Below are positions 17,713-25,610 of a stretch of 64,000 nt of DNA, piece after piece. Location: NCBI GenBank assembly GCA_965652395.1, contig CBFGUW010000022.1:1-64000 (forward strand), read 5' to 3'. Made by a program: the position numbers and the translations under genes. Origin of the DNA: Saccharospirillum sp965652395. GTDB lineage: Bacteria; Pseudomonadota; Gammaproteobacteria; Pseudomonadales; Natronospirillaceae. The notes under the pieces were generated by a model. That model was not told the origin of the DNA, did no database searches, and saw only the letters and a list, made by a program, of their open reading frames with translations. Every line of letters starts with the position of its first letter. Position 1 is the first letter of the stretch.

Positions 17713-18720
17713 GTGGCTCAGCAAATTCTCTCGGCAGTGATTGCTATTGCTCTGGCAATAGGCCTCAGTGCCCTTTTTTTCATCGGAAGCAACTTCCTAC
17801 TGGATCGGTTTTTATCCAGTGATTCCCTGACCGGGGACGATGCCCGGCAGCGGCGAGACAGCTTGCGCGAATCCATTCGGCCATGGATCTTTGTCGGCCC
17901 GGCCGTGTTTATCCTGGTGGTTTATCTGGTTTATCCGGTATTCGCTTCTCTCTGGTACTCATTGCTGGATCGCAATGCCGACGGCTTTGTTGGTTTGGCG
18001 AATTATCTCTGGGCATTCCAGAACGAAAACTTTCAAATCGCCATTCGCAACAACATCCTCTGGTTACTGTTCGTTCCAACCTGTGCAACCGGGTTCGGTC
18101 TGTTGATCGCCTATATGACGGACCGCCTTTGGTGGGGCCAGGTGGCACGCTCTCTGGTCTTTTTGCCAATGGCGATTTCTTTTGTCGGCGCTTCCGTAAT
18201 CTGGAAGTTTATTTACGATTACCGCGGGGCCGATGCAGAACAAATCGGCTTGCTCAATGCCATCGTGGTCGCCCTGGGCGGTGAGCCTCAGGCATGGATC
18301 GCAATTCCTTTCTGGAACAACTTCCTGTTGATGGTGATCCTGGTTTGGATTCAAACCGGTTTCGCCATGGTCATTCTCGGCGCCGCCATTCGTGGTGTTC
18401 CGGAAGACACGCTTGAAGCCGCCATCATGGAAGGCGCCAACGAGTTCCAGATTTTCTTCAAGATCGTCATTCCCCAAATCTTCGGCACCATCGTCGTGGT
18501 CTGGACCACCATCACTATTTTGGTCCTGAAGATCTTCGACATCGTATTTGCCATGACCAATGGGCAATGGGACACCAACGTACTGGCGAACTTCATGTAT
18601 GACCAATTGTTCCGCGCCGGTGATATCGGCCGGGGCAGCGCCGTCGCCATCGTCATCATGCTCGCGGTTACCCCGGTGATGATCTACAACATTCGCCGCG
18701 CGCGCAAAGAAGAACAATAA
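17713..18720 (+). CDS. Alpha-glucoside ABC transporter permease (AglF-like)
   Basis: One of two membrane subunits of a carbohydrate-uptake (CUT1) transporter. The 335-residue protein has an N-terminal helix pair and a binding-protein-dependent permease domain. Its EAA loop reads EAAIMEGANEFQIFFKIVIPQI, with segments here under the conserved EAA-G pattern where the ATPase docks. It starts with GTG at 17713 behind AGGAGACGACT. The downstream permease gene follows after 10 bases. Confidence 0.9.
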   Translation: MAQQILSAVIAIALAIGLSALFFIGSNFLLDRFLSSDSLTGDDARQRRDSLRESIRPWIFVGPAVFILVVYLVYPVFASLWYSLLDRNADGFVGLANYLWAFQNENFQIAIRNNILWLLFVPTCATGFGLLIAYMTDRLWWGQVARSLVFLPMAISFVGASVIWKFIYDYRGADAEQIGLLNAIVVALGGEPQAWIAIPFWNNFLLMVILVWIQTGFAMVILGAAIRGVPEDTLEAAIMEGANEFQIFFKIVIPQIFGTIVVVWTTITILVLKIFDIVFAMTNGQWDTNVLANFMYDQLFRAGDIGRGSAVAIVIMLAVTPVMIYNIRRARKEEQ

Positions 18721-18730
18721 GGAGCCGAAT

Positions 18731-19882
18731 ATGAGTACCGCCAAGAAACAGCCGTTGGCTATTTTCGGCAAACATTTCACCGTTTTTATTCTGGTCGCCC
18801 TGTGGACACTGCCGACACTCGGCCTGCTGATCAGCTCGATTCGAGATAAAGACCAATTGACCCAATCCGGTTGGTGGACGGCCTTGTCCGCGACGGAGAG
18901 CAATGAGTTTTATCGTACGCCTTCCGCAGAAGATCAGTCCCAAAGCGGCGGCCAGTTTGTGATCAGTGGCCAAGTGTTTGACAGTGACCAGGGGCAGACG
19001 ATTGGAACCTGGAGCCTCTCTCCACGCGACCTCACCGCCTACGAGGCAGGTGAAACCGCGACCCTCGACAACGGCAGCCAGATGACACTGGAAGAAGACG
19101 GTAGCTTCCGGTGGACGTCCGACACCGAGTTCGAACACCGGCGCGGCGAGCGGGTCTTTTACGTGGCTAATGTTCCAGCCCGTTTCACTTTGGAAAACTA
19201 CAAAGAAGTGCTGTCGGCGGAAGGCATCGGGCGTGCGTTCATCAACACCATGACTGTCACCCTGCCCGCTACCTTTATCCCAATTCTAATTGCCGCCTTT
19301 GCCGCCTACGCACTCGCCTGGATGAAGTTTCCCGGCCGCCTATGGATGCTGGCGATGATCGTGGGCTTGCTGGTAGTTCCATTGCAAATCTCTCTGATTC
19401 CGGTGCTGCGCATGTATACCAACCTGAGTGGCATCTTTGGCACCGAGGCCAAGTCCTATCCCGGGGTTTGGCTGGCACATACGGGCTTTGGTTTGTCGCT
19501 CGCCGTTTATCTGTTGCGCAACTACATGGTGGGGCTGCCCAAAGAAGTGATGGAATCCGCACGGATGGATGGTGCCAGCCATTTTGAAGTATTCCGCACC
19601 ATCGTTTTGCCGCTCTCCATACCGGCCCTGGCGTCCTTTGCCATCTTCCAATTCCTCTGGGTCTGGAACGATCTGTTGGTCGCCTTGGTATTCCTTGGCC
19701 AGGGTCAGGGCAAAACGGTCATGACCGCTCAATTGGTGGAACTGCTCGGCTCCCGAGGCGACAACTGGGAAATCCTGACCAGTGGAGCCTTTATCACCAT
19801 CGTGGTCCCCTTGGTGGTCTTCATCTCCATGCAGCGTTATTTCGTTCGCGGTCTGCTGGCCGGTTCGGTTAAAGGAGGCTGA
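18731..19882 (+). CDS. Alpha-glucoside ABC transporter permease (AglG-like)
   Basis: The second membrane subunit, 383 residues. It has a first helix at about residues 12-34, then an unusually long extracytoplasmic insert of about 120 residues that includes GQVFDSDQGQTIGTWSLSP and a small beta-rich stretch. The normal permease domain follows, with the EAA loop ESARMDGASHFEVFRTIVLP. Large first loops are known in the AglG/MalG group. The start follows AAGGAGCCGAAT. The next gene begins two bases after its stop. Confidence 0.9.
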   Translation: MSTAKKQPLAIFGKHFTVFILVALWTLPTLGLLISSIRDKDQLTQSGWWTALSATESNEFYRTPSAEDQSQSGGQFVISGQVFDSDQGQTIGTWSLSPRDLTAYEAGETATLDNGSQMTLEEDGSFRWTSDTEFEHRRGERVFYVANVPARFTLENYKEVLSAEGIGRAFINTMTVTLPATFIPILIAAFAAYALAWMKFPGRLWMLAMIVGLLVVPLQISLIPVLRMYTNLSGIFGTEAKSYPGVWLAHTGFGLSLAVYLLRNYMVGLPKEVMESARMDGASHFEVFRTIVLPLSIPALASFAIFQFLWVWNDLLVALVFLGQGQGKTVMTAQLVELLGSRGDNWEILTSGAFITIVVPLVVFISMQRYFVRGLLAGSVKGG

Positions 19883-19884
19883 TT

Positions 19885-21486
19885 TTGTCCAACGATCTCA
19901 ACTGGTGGCGCGGTGGTGCGATCTATCAGATCTACCCACGCTCCTACTTCGACAGCAACGGCGACGGCATTGGCGATATTCCCGGCATCATCTCCCGGCT
20001 GGATTACATCGCCGGTCTGAATGTCGACGCCATCTGGCTGTCACCATTCTTCACCTCCCCGATGAAGGACTTCGGTTACGACATCTCGGACTACAAGAAT
20101 GTGGACCCGATGTTCGGATCGCTGCACGATTTCAAACATCTGGTCGAAGAAGCACACCGTCGGGATCTGAAAGTCATTATCGACCAAGTCTACAGCCACA
20201 CCTCGGACCAGCATGAGTGGTTCCAGGAAAGCCGTGAAAACCACACCAATCCCAAGGCGGATTGGTACATCTGGGCAGACGCCAAGCCGGACGGCACTGC
20301 GCCGAACAACTGGCTGTCACTGTTCGGCGGCCCGGCCTGGCAATGGGACACGAGCCGCAAGCAGTATTACATGCACAACTTTCTCGCCAGCCAGCCGGAC
20401 CTGAACTTCCATAACCCCGAAGTTCAGGACGCCATCCTCGATACCGCCCGTTTCTGGTTGGATATCGGCGTGGATGGTTTCCGACTGGACGTGGTGAACA
20501 TGTACTTCCACGATGCCGACCTGACCGACAACGACCTGGCCGACACGCCGGAGAAAATGTTCGTGGGTGTCGACCCGAAGAACCCCTTCTGTCGTCAGTA
20601 CCACGTCCATCAAATGTGCCGCGACGACAACCTGCCATTCTTGCAACGGTTGCGCAGTGTCATGGATGAATATCCGGGCACTACCACGGTCGGCGAAATC
20701 GGTGCGCCGAACGGCATGAAATACATGGCGCAGTACACCTCCGGCGGCGACAAGCTGCACATGGCGTACACCTTCGAGCTGCTCAGCGACCGTCACGATC
20801 CGGCCTACATTCGTGATACTATTGCCCGCGTGGAAGCGAACCTGGGTGATGGCTGGCCCTGTTTTGCGCTCAGCAACCACGACGTGGTCCGCACCGCCAC
20901 CCGCTGGGGGCACGACGCCAACGATCAGAAAGCCTTTGTGCGCACAGCGCTCAGCCTGCTGGCCACCTTGAGAGGAAGCCCCTGCATTTACCAGGGAGAG
21001 GAGTTGGGTCTGCCGGAAGCGGACGTCCCCTTCGAACTACTCCAAGATCCGTTCGGTATCGAGTTCTGGCCTGAATTCAAAGGCCGGGACGGCTGTCGTA
21101 CGCCCATGCCCTGGATCAACGAGGCTATGGGTGGCTTCACTTCGGGCGGCCACAGCTGGCTGCCGGTCGAACCGATCCACCGCAGCCTGGCCGTCAGTGA
21201 ACAACAGGGTCGTGCGGATTCAACGTTGACCTTTGCGCGTGAACTCTTTGGCTGGCGTCGTGAGCATCCGGCGTTGAAAGACGGCGCCTTCGAATGGCTC
21301 GACAGTGATGACAACCTGCTCTTGTTCCGTCGTCGGAACGAGCGGGAATCCCTGGTGGTCGCCATTAACATGACAGCCGGTGCTCTGCCGGTCAGCGTCA
21401 ACGGCACGGCCGTATCGGTGCCTGGTTTCGAACCGGTAAACAACAATACTCTGGCTCCCTATTCAGTCGCCGCCTGGCTCGAATAA
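19885..21486 (+). CDS. Alpha-glucosidase (GH13_23)
   Basis: The enzyme hydrolyses alpha-glucosides such as maltose, sucrose or glucosylglycerol-type compounds in the cytoplasm and may also transglucosylate. The 533-residue protein starts with TTG, set by AAAGGAGG six bases upstream, and opens MSNDLNWWRGGAIYQIYPRS. Catalytic residues are D202 (DGFRLDVVN), E271 (TVGEIG) and D333 (SNHDVVR). As I recall them, these numbers equal those of the Halomonas GH13_23 enzyme HaG, which it resembles throughout. There is no signal peptide. It sits directly behind the permease genes, as aglA does in rhizobial agl operons. Confidence 0.92.
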   Translation: MSNDLNWWRGGAIYQIYPRSYFDSNGDGIGDIPGIISRLDYIAGLNVDAIWLSPFFTSPMKDFGYDISDYKNVDPMFGSLHDFKHLVEEAHRRDLKVIIDQVYSHTSDQHEWFQESRENHTNPKADWYIWADAKPDGTAPNNWLSLFGGPAWQWDTSRKQYYMHNFLASQPDLNFHNPEVQDAILDTARFWLDIGVDGFRLDVVNMYFHDADLTDNDLADTPEKMFVGVDPKNPFCRQYHVHQMCRDDNLPFLQRLRSVMDEYPGTTTVGEIGAPNGMKYMAQYTSGGDKLHMAYTFELLSDRHDPAYIRDTIARVEANLGDGWPCFALSNHDVVRTATRWGHDANDQKAFVRTALSLLATLRGSPCIYQGEELGLPEADVPFELLQDPFGIEFWPEFKGRDGCRTPMPWINEAMGGFTSGGHSWLPVEPIHRSLAVSEQQGRADSTLTFARELFGWRREHPALKDGAFEWLDSDDNLLLFRRRNERESLVVAINMTAGALPVSVNGTAVSVPGFEPVNNNTLAPYSVAAWLE

Positions 21487-21494
21487 GGAGGATC

Positions 21495-21511
21495 GGGCCG
21501 GTCTCCGGCCC
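21495..21511 (+). terminator. Short hairpin between alpha-glucosidase and LacI genes
   Basis: GGGCCGG-TCT-CCGGCCC forms a 7-bp perfect stem between the alpha-glucosidase stop and the lacI start. No U tract follows. It may lower read-through into the repressor gene. Confidence 0.45.
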
Positions 21512-21530
21512 CTCGGCAGGTTGGAAGCGT

Positions 21531-22595
21531 GTGAACAAAAACGATAAGAAAACACCGATAAAACGAATGACACTGAAGGCCGTGGCTCAGGTCCTCGGAG
21601 TGTCAACGGCCACCATTTCCAATGCATTCAATCGGCCCGACCAACTGTCGGCCAATTTGCGTGACCACATTCTCAAGGAATGTGACCGGTTGGGCTATCA
21701 TGGCCCCAACCCGGCGGCACGCAGCCTGCGCACCGGTGCCACCGGCATCGTCGGTGTCATGCTGGCCGAGCGGCTGGCCTACAACTTTCGCGATGGCTGC
21801 GCCACCGAGTTCCTGCAGGGGGTGTCCGAAGTGCTGGACGACGCCCGCACCAACATGTTGCTGATGCCTGGCCGTGACGACTTCTACCACCAGCAATCGA
21901 TGGAATCGATTCCTGACCGTTATATTGTCTACGGCCCCCCTAGGGATATCGGCGTGATCGAACGGTTGGAACGCCAGCATAAACCCGTCATCACCGTCGA
22001 TTTCAGTCTGCCTCAACACCTTTCCCTGAACGTGGACAACTACGGCGGTGCCAAACAGGCCGCCGCCCATGTGTTCAAACAGCTCAAACCCGGCTCACCG
22101 GTGGCCGTGATCGGCCTGCGGCTGATCCAGTCTGACTTCATCGGCAGGATCAAGGAAAACGAAATGCTGGACGCCGGTGTATCCGTGTCCCGCCAACGCC
22201 TTGAAGCCTACCGCGATGCCGCCGCTGAGCATGGCATTCCATTAAACGAAGACTGCATCTGGAACACCCACGAAAGCAACTGGGCCGACGGTGTCAAAGC
22301 CGCCCGCGAGGCCCTGATGACGACACCCCGCCCCCAAGCGTTGCTGTGTATGTCGGATCAATTGGCGATGGCGGCGTTAAGCGTCGCGCGAGACATGAGC
22401 ATTTCCGTGCCGGAACAACTGAAAGTGGTCGGCTTCGACGACATCCCCGAAGCACGACGCTCCCACCCTGGCATCACCACGGTCTACCAACCCAGTATCG
22501 AAAAAGGCCGGTTGGCGGCCATGATGGTATTGAATCCTGAAAGGTACGAAAGCCGGGTATTACCCACCCAGTTGCATGTCCGCGATACCGCCTGA
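21531..22595 (+). CDS. LacI-family repressor of the alpha-glucoside genes
   Basis: The 354-residue protein has a LacI helix-turn-helix near residues 13-60 (MTLKAVAQVLGVSTATISNA, then FNRPDQLSANLRDHIL) and a periplasmic-binding-protein-like effector domain. It begins with GTG at 21531, behind GGAAG, so the helix-turn-helix is preceded by a basic 12-residue arm. As the last gene of the agl-type cluster, it is the natural reader of the four CTTAA-TTAAG sites at 14439, 16080, 16101 and 16160. The inducing sugar is not known. Confidence 0.92.
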   Translation: MNKNDKKTPIKRMTLKAVAQVLGVSTATISNAFNRPDQLSANLRDHILKECDRLGYHGPNPAARSLRTGATGIVGVMLAERLAYNFRDGCATEFLQGVSEVLDDARTNMLLMPGRDDFYHQQSMESIPDRYIVYGPPRDIGVIERLERQHKPVITVDFSLPQHLSLNVDNYGGAKQAAAHVFKQLKPGSPVAVIGLRLIQSDFIGRIKENEMLDAGVSVSRQRLEAYRDAAAEHGIPLNEDCIWNTHESNWADGVKAAREALMTTPRPQALLCMSDQLAMAALSVARDMSISVPEQLKVVGFDDIPEARRSHPGITTVYQPSIEKGRLAAMMVLNPERYESRVLPTQLHVRDTA

Positions 22596-22618
22596 TCACT
22601 CCAGGAAAGGTCTTATCC

Positions 22619-23098
22619 TCAGGGGGTATCGATTTCGTGCCGGGCCGTGTAACGACCCTGGCCGTCGCGGCTGACGACCACCTCCAGCCGAAGAGCACTC
22701 CCACAACCGGGACGAGCCAGCCGGTAGCGCTCTCCAGGTGGAGGCGTTGATCTCTTCAACCACTTTCCAATCCGCCAGACCTGCCGACGAAACCAGCCTG
22801 GCTGATCCACTTCAAGCTGAAGACTCAACCGCACTTCCGTCATTCCCAGATTTTCCAACCGCCCGAAACCGGCGGCCAGTTCAGACCATTCTTCGGCGGG
22901 TAATTGGGTGAATTCCGCCAGGGAATTGCCAAAATCCCGCCACGCCTGGGTTTGGGTCAGTTGAAAATTCGCGTCGGCACTGATCACATCCGCCTGGGCC
23001 GATTCCAGCAGGTGAGGCAGCTCAAACCATGCCCGACCCGCGCCCTTGGTCAGAACGCGGCCGGTATCGTCGGCTTCAGCCACTTGTCGTACCACCAC
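22619..23098 (-). CDS. Unknown protein, third gene of the DUF2589 cassette
   Basis: I do not recognise this 159-residue protein. It has a helical first half rich in Trp, Glu and Leu (WRDFGNSLAEFTQLPAEEWS), a basic middle (WFRRQVWRIGKWLKRS) and a beta-like end (ALRLEVVVSRDGQGRYTARH). No signal peptide or membrane helix is seen. The GTG at 23098 overlaps the upstream DUF2589 gene by 23 bases; a second GTG at 23083 is possible. Overlap and shared strand make it part of the same transcript, converging on the LacI gene. Confidence 0.65.
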   Translation of the reverse strand: MVVRQVAEADDTGRVLTKGAGRAWFELPHLLESAQADVISADANFQLTQTQAWRDFGNSLAEFTQLPAEEWSELAAGFGRLENLGMTEVRLSLQLEVDQPGWFRRQVWRIGKWLKRSTPPPGERYRLARPGCGSALRLEVVVSRDGQGRYTARHEIDTP

Positions 23099-23651
23099 TC
23101 GAAGGCTTGGATTCGGGTGTCTGAATCGCGCTCGTCATCAACGACAAGACCCGGGCCAGCCCCTCCGGCATGTCGGATTCGCTCGCCTGAACGGTAATCT
23201 CCAGCTGTCCACTGCGATTGGTGCTCGACTCCACCGCCGATTTGCTCGACGCCGACCCTTTCAGCGAAGCACTGACCCAGGGGCTCAATGCCTTACCGGT
23301 ACTGACGCTGGTATCGATGGATTTGTCGGTTTGTTTGGTGTCACGGAAGGTCTCGCTGATCTCGAAATTGAAATGGATATTCAGCGAATCAATCTTCAAG
23401 TGCGGCACCGGCACCATGGCGAGCAGGGGCGCTGCCACTTCCAGACTGTTTTCACCGTTGGCGTTTTTTTGCGCCACTTTGAAATCGACCGTGACAGGAT
23501 TGCCGTCCTTATCAAGCATGCTTTCTATGTACTGCTTGGTCGATTCCGCTGCCAGGCGCTGGGCTTTGACCGCCGCGACCAGGGGAGCCGACATGATGTA
23601 GTCCAGAGGCAAAGCCTGGAACTGGGCACCGATCAGATTTTTGTCTGTCAT
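23076..23651 (-). CDS. DUF2589 domain protein (second paralogue)
   Basis: The 191-residue protein fits the DUF2589 pattern. A helix near residues 15-45 (PLDYIMSAPLVAAVKAQRLA) is followed by paired beta segments ending in APLLAMVPVPHLKIDSLNIHF (split here as LAMVPVPHLKIDSLNI), a polar Ser/Lys-rich stretch, and the terminal motif MPEGLARVLSLMTSAI. The family has no known function. It is a cytoplasmic-looking protein without a signal peptide. It starts 13 bases after the first paralogue and overlaps the unknown gene downstream. Confidence 0.78.
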   Translation of the reverse strand: MTDKNLIGAQFQALPLDYIMSAPLVAAVKAQRLAAESTKQYIESMLDKDGNPVTVDFKVAQKNANGENSLEVAAPLLAMVPVPHLKIDSLNIHFNFEISETFRDTKQTDKSIDTSVSTGKALSPWVSASLKGSASSKSAVESSTNRSGQLEITVQASESDMPEGLARVLSLMTSAIQTPESKPSSGGTTSG

Positions 23652-23663
23652 ATCTACGTCCTT

Positions 23664-24371
23664 TTACTGCGGGCTTTGGGGTTGGTCTCCACCCGGTGCC
23701 GGGGCATCGGATTGCGCGGAGTCGTCTGAGGGCGGATTGACCGGCTCGATCTGGCTCATGTTGGTCAGCGAGGTGAGCAATTTATCGAGCCCGGCCGGCA
23801 TCGGAATGGCTTTGACATCGATGCTGATTTTGATCGCAGAGGTCGATTCCTGATGCTTGGCCGCCTCACCGGTGGGTTGCGAGCGTACGATGTCACCTTC
23901 GATATTTACCGGTTTATCGATCAGAAACCAGGGCCTTTGATAACGGTCGGCGTGTTGACCATCCTGATCTTTCTCGGCTTTTCTGGCTTCGCTTTCCCGA
24001 ATTTGCGCGTGACGCACAACCCGACGGGCGGACATCTCCATTTCGAAATTGGCGGAATTCACCGCCAGAGGGGAGATGGGCACCAGAGATAGGGCCGGTA
24101 CCGAAAGCTTCTGCTCTTCACCGTCTTTCCTGAATTTGAATTCGAGACTGTAGGGGTGTCCGTCTTCATCGGCTTCCTGATGGGGATAACCCAATTGCAG
24201 CAACAGGTTAAGAAAGGAACGGGCGGAATGAAGCTGGGCCTTGAGGATGGAATCGAGCGGGGCCAACAATGCCTGCTCGAGGGTCAGGCGGGTTTGAGGC
24301 TGCTCCGCGTCAGTGGGCAAATCGTTACTCGGAGGGGTGCCCGCCCCGCCTCCCTGGGTTACATCGGCCAT
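23664..24371 (-). CDS. DUF2589 domain protein (first paralogue)
   Basis: This 235-residue protein has the same plan as its neighbour: helix LEQALLAPLDSILKAQLHSA, beta segments with VPALSLVPISPLAVNSANFE, and the end motif MPAGLDKLLTSLTNM. It differs by a charged middle region (RESEARKAEKDQDGQHADRY) and a proline, serine and aspartate-rich tail. It is first in the three-gene cassette. The 118 bases upstream must hold the promoter. Tandem DUF2589 paralogues suggest hetero-oligomers, which is inference. Confidence 0.75.
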   Translation of the reverse strand: MADVTQGGGAGTPPSNDLPTDAEQPQTRLTLEQALLAPLDSILKAQLHSARSFLNLLLQLGYPHQEADEDGHPYSLEFKFRKDGEEQKLSVPALSLVPISPLAVNSANFEMEMSARRVVRHAQIRESEARKAEKDQDGQHADRYQRPWFLIDKPVNIEGDIVRSQPTGEAAKHQESTSAIKISIDVKAIPMPAGLDKLLTSLTNMSQIEPVNPPSDDSAQSDAPAPGGDQPQSPQ

Positions 24372-24489
24372 CTGTCAGGTCTTCCTTAGAGATTTTGTGT
24401 TGTTAACACGATAGCCAAAAGTTAAGGATATGCCAGCCGGAAATCCGTTCGGCGGTTAGAAGCGCCAATCCAATATTAAGAGCAAGACA

Positions 24490-25158
24490 TCACCGCTTCG
24501 GGTAGTACTTGTCCTCGTCGAACAAAGCCACCCATTCCGGTTTGAACACCACAAGTCCGGCGATGATCATGCCGTTCAGCACACCTTCGGGCAGGGCGAT
24601 CAATGGCACGAACAACCAGAACGATTCTTTCACCTCCGCCAGCGAATAAACCCCGCTCCAGGTGAACGCGGCCGTCATCACCAGGCCGGAAACCAGCACC
24701 GACAGGATGGCGCCACCGAAGGCCACCAGAAAGATAAATACGAAGGGGTTGTAGAGCTGCTTACGTTCCTGCCACTGCCACACCAACCAAGTGGTTAGGA
24801 TGGGGGCCAAACCGGAGGTCACAGCGTTCAACCCCACGCCCTGCCAGGCTTCCTGCCCCACCACGACCATGCCCAGTTGACCGAGAGTGACCACCAGCAG
24901 AGCCAGACGCCAGCCAAACACCAGATGCAACGCCGTCACCATGAAGAAATGAATGCCCAATCCCTGATCGACCCCGGCCCGCAGAGACCAGATCAGCACC
25001 AGCAGAACCAATGAAAAACCCAACCGGTGTTGCAGGCCGGTATCTTCTTTTAACAATGCCCAGGGTGCGGTTCGAAGCGCGTAACCCAAGGTGACCAGAT
25101 AGATCAGGTTGAATAGCAGATACCAACCGGTGGGGAAAAGCTCAGCAGTCAAATTCAT
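24490..25158 (-). CDS. CbiM-like energy-coupling-factor permease protein
   Basis: The 222-residue protein has seven or so hydrophobic helices and the segments GIHFFMVTALHLVFGWRLAL, NAVTSGLAPIL and LPEGVLNGMIIAGLVVF, which resemble the CbiM/COG3235 group tied to nickel or cobalt uptake. The N-terminal metal-binding His typical of true CbiM (Met-His-Ile start) is absent, so metal transport is doubtful. No ECF ATPase or CbiQ gene is nearby. It overlaps rimI by four bases on the same strand. Confidence 0.7.
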   Translation of the reverse strand: MNLTAELFPTGWYLLFNLIYLVTLGYALRTAPWALLKEDTGLQHRLGFSLVLLVLIWSLRAGVDQGLGIHFFMVTALHLVFGWRLALLVVTLGQLGMVVVGQEAWQGVGLNAVTSGLAPILTTWLVWQWQERKQLYNPFVFIFLVAFGGAILSVLVSGLVMTAAFTWSGVYSLAEVKESFWLFVPLIALPEGVLNGMIIAGLVVFKPEWVALFDEDKYYPKR

Positions 25159-25610
25159 GCGCTTGGGCTTCCTTGAAGTGGTTTCGCCATCACCCAGGCG
25201 TCTTCCGGGCCTTCGACAGAATCATAATAATTCCGGCGAACTCCGATGCGCTCGAAGCCAAGCCGATGATAGAGGCGGATGGCGGTTTCATTACCGGCCC
25301 GCACTTCCAGCAGGCAGCGCCTCTGCCCGGCGACAGCGCGCTCCTCCAACCAGTGCATCAGCGCCCACCGGGCCAGGCCTTGCCCTTGATGTCGATGCCC
25401 CACGGCCAGGTGCAGCAGGCTCACTTCATCCAACACAATGTCTTCGACCAAAAAGCCCACAACCTGGCCTTCCGACTCGATAGTAAGTACCTGCTCACGG
25501 GTTAAGTATCTTTGCAGCGCACTTGGGGGCCAAGGGTATGGCCCCGCGGAGGTGTCCAGTTCCACCAGGAGCGCCAGGTCGGAATGGGAGGCACTTACCA
25601 ATCGATGCAT
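25155..25610 (-). CDS. rimI: Ribosomal protein S18 alanine N-acetyltransferase
   Basis: RimI acetylates the N-terminal alanine of S18. The 151-residue protein has the GNAT fold with acetyl-CoA motif HRHQGQGLARWALM and the second conserved part ETAIRLYHRLGFERIGVRRN, followed by YYDSVEGPEDAWVM, which is typical of RimI. The start at 25610 shares bases with the upstream stop (TGATG). The reading upstream to 25784 lies inside that gene. The pair holD-like/rimI mirrors the E. coli holD-rimI operon. Confidence 0.88.
   Translation of the reverse strand: MHRLVSASHSDLALLVELDTSAGPYPWPPSALQRYLTREQVLTIESEGQVVGFLVEDIVLDEVSLLHLAVGHRHQGQGLARWALMHWLEERAVAGQRRCLLEVRAGNETAIRLYHRLGFERIGVRRNYYDSVEGPEDAWVMAKPLQGSPSA

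Noticed and set aside
24490..25158. A complete ECF nickel/cobalt transporter
   Set aside because: Only a CbiM-like membrane protein is present; it lacks the N-terminal metal-binding start, and no CbiQ or CbiO gene is nearby.
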